Part shown: positions 8,358 through 11,277 of the stretch, one piece after another
Position numbering within the stretch: position 1 is the stretch's first letter
Layout: every line of letters starts with the position of its first letter
Assembly: GCA_018713805.1 (NCBI GenBank)
Contig: DVOF01000145.1
Span: 1 to 11,277, forward strand
Reading direction: 5' to 3'
DNA from: Candidatus Aphodoplasma excrementigallinarum
GTDB lineage: Bacteria > Bacillota > Clostridia > UBA1381 > UMGS1253
DNA: 11,277 nucleotides
The notes under the pieces: model-generated
What the model was told of the DNA's origin: nothing
Seen by the model: only the letters and a program-made list of their open reading frames with translations
Database searches by the model: none
Position numbers and translations under genes: made by a program

Positions 8358-8575
8358 AAGTGCGGCGGCGCCGCACAAAATTATAAAATATGGGTAAGGA
8401 GGTTATCTTAACAATGGATGCTGATCCTTATGTCAGTAGAAACGCTGTAAAACCGAATCATTGTGCGATAGCCTTTTTATCTTTGTGGCATGCCCTGTAG
8501 TTTCATGTGTACGTGCCTCAAAAGGCTTTGTCGCCATGACGGGATTTGGAATCTTTTGAGGAAGCAGGTGAAACA
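8358..8575 (+). promoter_or_regulatory. Long structured 5' leader of corA, candidate leader-peptide switch
   Basis: The leader starts with a 7-bp GC hairpin (8360-8376), then a ribosome site and a 28-codon open frame (8414-8500), then two mutually exclusive stems. Stem A pairs 8470-8477 (AGCCTTTT, inside the open frame) with 8520-8527 (AAAAGGCT), 8 bp. Stem B pairs 8516-8524 (CCTCAAAAG) with 8553-8561 (CTTTTGAGG), 9 bp, ending 5 nt before the AGGTG ribosome site of corA. No T-tract follows stem B, so control would be translational. I see no M-box or yybP-ykoY riboswitch core. The pairings are read directly from sequence; the switching is inference. Confidence 0.55.
8414..8500 (+). CDS. Candidate 28-residue leader peptide upstream of corA
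   Basis: A short open frame, ATG at 8414 and TAG at 8498-8500, preceded by AAGGAGG at 8396-8402 with an 11-nt spacer. The ribosome site is stronger than the one of corA itself. The product begins MDADPYVSRN and ends SLWHAL. The acidic/proline start (D2, D4, P5) recalls enterobacterial Mg2+-sensing leader peptides such as MgtL, in which acidic and proline residues at the N-terminus destabilise ribosomes when Mg2+ is low. There is no homology to those peptides that I can recognise, and a peptide this short could arise by chance. Its position, between a consensus promoter and a transporter gene and ahead of competing hairpins, supports a regulatory rather than a structural role. Confidence 0.55.
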   Translation: MDADPYVSRNAVKPNHCAIAFLSLWHAL

Positions 8576-9511
8576 ATGCTCAATATTTACCGCACGGACG
8601 ACCGGCAGGTCAACGTATTAAGCAGCTTTGAGCCAGATTGCTGGATTCATCTTGTCGCCCCGACGAGCCAGGAGCTTACGTGGGTGCTGGAAAACACGGG
8701 TGTGGAAGAGGACTTCCTGCGCGCGCCGCTTGATGAAGAAGAACGCTCGCGTATCGAGACCGAAAACTCGCAGACCTTGATCTTGGTCGACACCCCATTT
8801 ATCGAAACCGACGATGACGGAGAAGAGTATATCACGATCCCAATGGGGATCATTTTGCTGGAGGACTGTATCATCACGGTGTGCCTGAAGGACGCGCCGC
8901 TTTTGAAGGAATTTTTCAAAGGGCGGGTCCGCGGCTTTTCATCAAAAAAGCGCAACCGCTTTATCTTGCAGGTGCTCTACCGCAACGCGGCGCGGTTTTT
9001 GTACTATCTGCGCCGGATCGACCAGAAAAGCAACGATGTGGAGGACGAGCTCCACAAATCCATGAAAAACAAAGAACTAATTGCCATGCTGAAGCTGGAA
9101 AAGTCGCTGGTGTACTTTTCCACCTCGCTGAAAGGTAACGAGGCCGTGCTTGAACGTCTGCTTCGCATGACGTTTATCCGCCAGTACCCGGATGATACCG
9201 ACTTATTGGAAGACGTTATCATCGAGAACAAGCAGGCCATCGAAATGTGTACGATTTACCGCGACATTCTCTCCGGTACGATGGACGCCTTTGCATCGGT
9301 GATTTCAAACAACTTAAACATTGTAATGAAGGTGCTCACCCTGATTACCATTATTATGACAATCCCAACCATTGTGGCAAGCCTTTGGGGTATGAATGTA
9401 GCGGGAATCCCATTCACAAGCAACCCCTATGGTTTCTGGATTGTGCTGAGTATCAGTATCGTTTTGTCCGGTGTAACGGCATATATTATGAAAAAGAAAA
9501 AGATGTTTTGA
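8576..9511 (+). CDS. corA: CorA-family divalent metal (Mg2+/Co2+) transporter
   Basis: 311-residue membrane transporter that forms a pentameric channel for Mg2+ and sometimes Co2+ or Ni2+. The N-terminal two-thirds is the acidic, charged cytoplasmic funnel, with a long helical region (VEDELHKSMKNKELIAMLKLEKSL...). Two membrane helices lie at the C-terminus, ~250-271 and ~286-305. The diagnostic GMN motif (G272-M273-N274) is at the end of the first helix, in SLWGMNVAG, followed by a short loop and a basic tail KKKKMF. An in-frame TTG at 8546 would add ten residues, but ATG 8576 is preferred: AGGTG lies at 8566-8570 and the upstream stretch forms hairpin stem B. Size and lack of extra domains fit the short two-helix CorA branch; ion specificity cannot be read from sequence. 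Confidence 0.93.
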   Translation: MLNIYRTDDRQVNVLSSFEPDCWIHLVAPTSQELTWVLENTGVEEDFLRAPLDEEERSRIETENSQTLILVDTPFIETDDDGEEYITIPMGIILLEDCIITVCLKDAPLLKEFFKGRVRGFSSKKRNRFILQVLYRNAARFLYYLRRIDQKSNDVEDELHKSMKNKELIAMLKLEKSLVYFSTSLKGNEAVLERLLRMTFIRQYPDDTDLLEDVIIENKQAIEMCTIYRDILSGTMDAFASVISNNLNIVMKVLTLITIIMTIPTIVASLWGMNVAGIPFTSNPYGFWIVLSISIVLSGVTAYIMKKKKMF

Positions 9512-9515
9512 GAGG

Positions 9516-9543
9516 AAATTTTTGAACATTTTGTGAAAAATTT
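9516..9543 (+). repeat. AT-rich inverted repeat after corA
   Basis: AAATTTTT (9516-9523) is complementary to AAAAATTT (9536-9543) across a 12-nt loop. It lies directly behind the corA stop and 12 bp before the rubrerythrin -35 box. With no G-C pairs it is a poor terminator; an A/T-rich upstream promoter element is an equally good reading. Confidence 0.35.
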
Positions 9544-9554
9544 ATCGAACCCTA

Positions 9555-9583
9555 TTGACAGATATAGTGTTATGATGTATACT
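9555..9583 (+). promoter_or_regulatory. Sigma-A type promoter of rubrerythrin
   Basis: Perfect TTGACA (9555-9560), a 17-bp spacer, and TATACT (9578-9583). Expected start near 9590, giving a ~64-nt leader. The A/T-rich sequence upstream of -35 may add strength, fitting a highly expressed oxidative-defence gene. Confidence 0.87.
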
Positions 9584-9615
9584 GCTTACACTACATATAC
9601 GATATGTTGTAAGCA
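9583..9615 (+). promoter_or_regulatory. Dyad at the rubrerythrin transcription start, possible operator or 5' mRNA hairpin
   Basis: TGCTTACA (9583-9590) pairs with TGTAAGCA (9608-9615), and ACATAT (9593-9598) with ATATGT (9602-9607), with a 2-nt CT bulge on the left and an ACG loop. The dyad spans the last -10 base through about +25. This is the normal place for a repressor operator, or it could fold as a hairpin at the mRNA 5' end. It does not match the PerR (TTATAATnATTATAA) or Rex consensus that I know. Confidence 0.6.
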
Positions 9616-9653
9616 AGAAAAATAAAATTATATCAAAATAAGGAGGGTTACAC

Positions 9654-10196
9654 ATGAAGAAATTTGTATGCAGCGTATGTGGTTATGTTTACGAGGGCGA
9701 CACGCCTCCGGCACAGTGCCCAGTATGCAAGGCGCCTGCCGAGAAGTTTAAAGAGCAGACAGGCGAGATGGAATGGGCTGCTGAGCATGTAGTCGGCGTA
9801 GCACAGGGCGTAAGCGAGGATATCATCAAAGACCTGCGGGCAAACTTTGAAGGCGAGTGCAGCGAGGTTGGCATGTATCTGGCAATGGCGCGTGTAGCAC
9901 ACCGTGAGGGTTATCCGGAGATTGGCCTTTACTATGAAAAGGCAGCTTATGAAGAGGCGGAGCATGCGGCAAAATTTGCTGAGCTGCTCGGTGAAGTTAT
10001 TACAGATTCGACAAAGAAAAACCTCGAACTCCGCGTTGCGGCAGAAAACGGTGCGACAGCCGGCAAGACAGACCTTGCAAAGCGTGCAAAGGCGGCAAAC
10101 CTTGACGCAATCCACGACACCGTCCATGAGATGGCTCGTGACGAGGCGCGACATGGAAAAGGCTTTGAAGGTCTTTTGAAGAGATATTTTGGATAA
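9654..10196 (+). CDS. rbr: Reverse rubrerythrin (rubredoxin-ferritin-like NADH peroxidase subunit)
   Basis: 180-residue cytoplasmic peroxidase of anaerobes, reducing H2O2 to water with electrons from NADH via a partner oxidoreductase. Unlike classical rubrerythrin, the rubredoxin domain comes first: C6-x2-C9 (CSVCGYVYEG) and C22-x2-C25 (CPVC), the four iron ligands. The ferritin-like four-helix domain follows from ~50, with di-iron ligands expected at E68 or E66, E101-x2-H104 (EEAEHA), E131 and E164-x2-H167 (DEARHG). Length and domain order match the clostridial reverse rubrerythrin/rubperoxin group. AGGAGGG lies 7 nt before the ATG. It is a single-gene transcript, with its own promoter, a dyad at the start site and a terminator downstream. 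Confidence 0.95.
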   Translation: MKKFVCSVCGYVYEGDTPPAQCPVCKAPAEKFKEQTGEMEWAAEHVVGVAQGVSEDIIKDLRANFEGECSEVGMYLAMARVAHREGYPEIGLYYEKAAYEEAEHAAKFAELLGEVITDSTKKNLELRVAAENGATAGKTDLAKRAKAANLDAIHDTVHEMARDEARHGKGFEGLLKRYFG

Positions 10197-10211
10197 TCGT
10201 AAATACGATTA
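10194..10211 (+). repeat. 18-bp perfect palindrome across the rubrerythrin stop codon
   Basis: TAATCGTA (10194-10201) and TACGATTA (10204-10211) are exact complements around an AA centre. The TAA stop is its first three bases. It contains the first TAAATAC heptamer of the array described below. It could be a minor RNA hairpin or part of a recombination site. Confidence 0.55.
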
Positions 10212-10326
10212 AATACAAATAGATACTCTTGAAAACCCAGTAAACAAGCCACTTTCAGAGGTTTGGTCACGAAACACGGTTAACTAATCTTAGTTAATCG
10301 TGTTTTTCTGTATCTAAACGTATCTC
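10200..10326. repeat. Five phased TARATAC heptamers in two opposed groups
   Basis: TAAATAC at 10200-10206 and 10210-10216 and TAGATAC at 10220-10226 are direct repeats with exactly 10-bp spacing. In the opposite orientation, GTATCTA at 10310-10316 and GTATCTC at 10320-10326 read as TAGATAC and GAGATAC on the minus strand, again 10 bp apart. One-turn phasing is typical of cooperative protein binding on one DNA face, such as by an excisionase or integrase near an att core. Confidence 0.6.
10272..10307 (+). terminator. Strong intrinsic terminator of rubrerythrin
   Basis: A 16-bp stem with a single G-U wobble (arms 10272-10287 and 10290-10305) and a TC loop, merging into a five-T run at 10303-10307. 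The stem core TTAACTAA/TTAGTTAA is a perfect dyad. It isolates the rubrerythrin transcript from the integrase. Confidence 0.9.
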
Positions 10327-10333
10327 GGTTTTA

Positions 10334-10459
10334 TGTGGGCAATTTGTGGGCAAATCGCAAAAAATAGAGCCAAAAAATCAATTTGCCCACAAAAACGCCG
10401 GAAACCCGCATGGTTATGCGGTTTTTCGGACCTCGAAGTGATTTTTTTTGTGGGCAAAA
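10334..10459. repeat. Four TGTGGGCAA boxes, likely integrase arm-type sites
   Basis: TGTGGGCAA occurs at 10334-10342, within TTTGTGGGCAAAT at 10343-10355, inverted as ATTTGCCCACAAA at 10381-10393, and within TTTGTGGGCAAAA at 10447-10459. The first two are 11 bp apart. Boxes 2 and 3 form a perfect 13-bp inverted repeat; boxes 3 and 4 form a perfect 14-bp inverted repeat (10382-10395 with 10445-10458). Short repeats beside a tyrosine integrase gene with an N-terminal arm-binding domain commonly serve as arm sites. Confidence 0.65.
10398..10429 (+). terminator. Hairpin terminator upstream of the integrase promoter
   Basis: CCGCAT (10406-10411) pairs with ATGCGG (10416-10421) around a GGTT loop and is followed by five T. 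The stem extends to 14 positions (10398-10411 with 10416-10429) with one wobble and one mismatch. It is flanked by the 14-bp inverted TGTGGGCAA boxes. It would stop host read-through into the integrase. Confidence 0.7.
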
Positions 10460-10487
10460 ATTTTTGAGCGATTTTTGATATGCAAAA

Positions 10488-10517
10488 TTAAGATTCTGAT
10501 GCTGCTACTGGTATAAT
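10488..10517 (+). promoter_or_regulatory. Integrase promoter with extended -10
   Basis: TATAAT at 10512-10517 is preceded by TGG, giving an extended -10. The best -35 is the weak TTAAGA at 10488-10493 with an 18-bp spacer. Expected leader to the ATG is about 30 nt. Confidence 0.7.
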
Positions 10518-10551
10518 TTAATTATCATCTGCTTTAAAAGGAGGTCTTATT

Positions 10552-11277
10552 ATGAAAGGCAGTGTCAGAAAGCGAGGTAAAAAATGGTCGTACCGAATCG
10601 ATCTTGGGAAAAACGGAGATCAGAGGGCTCAAATTGAAAAAGGTGGATATGCGACAAAGAGAGAAGCTGATAAAGCGCTTGCAGACGCCTTATATCAAAT
10701 CAATAATACGGGCGATTATGTAGAGAATCAAAAAATCACTTTTTCTCAGGTGTTTACAGAATTCATTGAAAATGAAGCGCCAGCAACTCGAGCATATGCA
10801 ACAATAAAGCGTTACAATTCGCTTTACAGAAACCATTATGCCGAAAGATTTGGGTCATATTATATGTATCAAATCAGCCGCACTATGATAGAAGATTTCC
10901 TCAACGAGAAAAGAGTCTATCTAAGTGAGGAGTACGTGAAGGGCTTATATAAAACATTGAAGGTCATATTTGGATATGCGTATAAGAGAAAATATATGAA
11001 AAAAGATATTTTCTGTGAAGTCACTCCTCCTCCCGATCCGAGGCATATCGGCGAAATTAAAACATACACCCAAGAAGAACGTGATGCAATGGAGAAAAGG
11101 TTGCATGGAACAAATTTGATTGTATCATATTACATTGCGTTGAATACAGGGCTTAGAGAAAGTGAAGTTTTCGCTCTTCAATGGTCGGATGTCGATTTTG
11201 AAAAGAAAAAAATAAAGGTATGCAAACAGCTATTATTCCAAGACAGAAAATGGTGTTTCTGTCCCCTAAAAACGTTA
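10552..11277 (+). CDS. Tyrosine recombinase/integrase of an integrative element (3' end beyond window)
   Basis: The first 242 codons of a phage- or ICE-type site-specific integrase, open to the right edge. Residues ~1-58 form an arm-DNA-binding domain (VRKRGKKWSYRIDLG, then GGYATKREADKALADAL). Residues ~60-155 are the core-binding SAM-like domain (ITFSQVFTEFIENE, YATIKRYNSLYRNHYAERFG). The catalytic domain starts near 170, with the first catalytic arginine R202 in NTGLRESEVFALQWSDVDF; K240 in PLKTL is the probable beta-hairpin lysine. The second Arg, His and Tyr lie outside the window. AAGGAGG sits 7 nt before the ATG. Codon use is clearly more AT-rich than in the genes to the left, supporting horizontal transfer. 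Transcription runs away from rubrerythrin, as in P4-type islands whose integrase begins beside attL. Confidence 0.93.
   Translation, partial: MKGSVRKRGKKWSYRIDLGKNGDQRAQIEKGGYATKREADKALADALYQINNTGDYVENQKITFSQVFTEFIENEAPATRAYATIKRYNSLYRNHYAERFGSYYMYQISRTMIEDFLNEKRVYLSEEYVKGLYKTLKVIFGYAYKRKYMKKDIFCEVTPPPDPRHIGEIKTYTQEERDAMEKRLHGTNLIVSYYIALNTGLRESEVFALQWSDVDFEKKKIKVCKQLLFQDRKWCFCPLKTL

Larger units (their letters stand above)
10197..10551 (+). other. Gene-free repeat-rich region, probable attachment end (attL) of an integrative element
   Basis: This 355-bp stretch lies between the rubrerythrin stop and the integrase start. From left to right it holds a palindrome, three direct heptamers (10200-10226), the rubrerythrin terminator (10272-10307), two inverted heptamers (10310-10326), four TGTGGGCAA boxes (10334-10459), a second hairpin terminator (10398-10429) and the integrase promoter. 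No tRNA gene or tRNA fragment is visible. The AT content rises here and stays high through the integrase gene. The exact core crossover site cannot be fixed without the other end of the element. Confidence 0.6.

Noticed and set aside
8536..8559. A second mini open frame (ATG to TGA, 7 residues) in the corA leader
   Set aside because: No ribosome site before it, and it lies within the loop and arm of stem B; probably chance.
8358..8575. M-box or yybP-ykoY riboswitch ahead of corA
   Set aside because: I could not find the conserved cores of either class; the leader instead shows a short frame and competing stems. A covariance-model search (Rfam) would be decisive.
9648..10154. Cys-rich minus-strand open frame opposite rubrerythrin
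   Set aside because: Cysteine content mirrors the opposite-strand codons; the plus strand has an intact reverse rubrerythrin with promoter and ribosome site.
10272..10307. TTAACTAA-TTAGTTAA dyad as a Rex operator
   Set aside because: It lies downstream of the gene, is embedded in a 16-bp stem and runs into a T-tract, so a terminator explains it fully.
10197..10551. CRISPR array or tRNA remnant in the repeat-rich region
   Set aside because: Repeats are 7-14 bp with no regular 30-40-bp spacers, and no tRNA arms or CCA end could be traced.

Overview
The window looks like a piece of a low-oxygen Firmicutes (Clostridia, possibly Oscillospirales-like) chromosome next to the start of an integrated mobile element. 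The pointers are strong AGGAGG-type ribosome sites with frequent TTG starts, a tRNA-dependent amidotransferase operon (gatCAB), an NAD+-dependent DNA ligase, a reverse rubrerythrin (rubredoxin domain first) and a B12-binding radical SAM protein. The lineage is inferred from gene content only. By eye, the left nine-tenths is GC-rich and the last ~1 kb is clearly AT-rich.

Positions 1-8240 hold a leftward block on the minus strand: ligA (DNA ligase), then gatC, gatA and gatB (Glu/Asp-tRNA amidotransferase), then an M20 amidohydrolase and, at the left edge, a truncated DUF4080-type radical SAM gene. ligA has its own extended -10 promoter. gatCAB has a consensus promoter whose -35 box overlaps the ligA stop codon. 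A hairpin plus T-tract follows gatB and runs straight into the ribosome site of the amidohydrolase, so the last two genes are probably expressed by read-through or by conditional termination. Three of the six genes (ligA, gatC, gatB) start with TTG.

Positions 8241-9511 read rightward: a consensus promoter, a ~218-nt leader, then a CorA-family divalent-metal transporter. The leader holds a 28-codon open frame with an acidic/proline start (MDADP) and a good Shine-Dalgarno site. Two hairpins that cannot coexist follow it, and one ends just before the corA ribosome site. This is the best candidate for an undescribed regulatory system here: a leader-peptide switch that could sense Mg2+ through ribosome behaviour, analogous in logic to the MgtL/CorL leaders of enterobacteria but unrelated in sequence.

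Positions 9512-10310 hold a reverse rubrerythrin (peroxide detoxification) with a consensus promoter, a near-perfect dyad at its transcription start, and a strong terminator. From about 10200 to 10551 there is a gene-free stretch packed with repeats: five 10-bp-phased TARATAC heptamers in two opposed groups, four TGTGGGCAA boxes, and a second hairpin terminator. It leads to a tyrosine-recombinase (integrase) gene that runs off the right edge. I read this stretch as the left attachment region of an integrative element inserted just behind the rubrerythrin gene.
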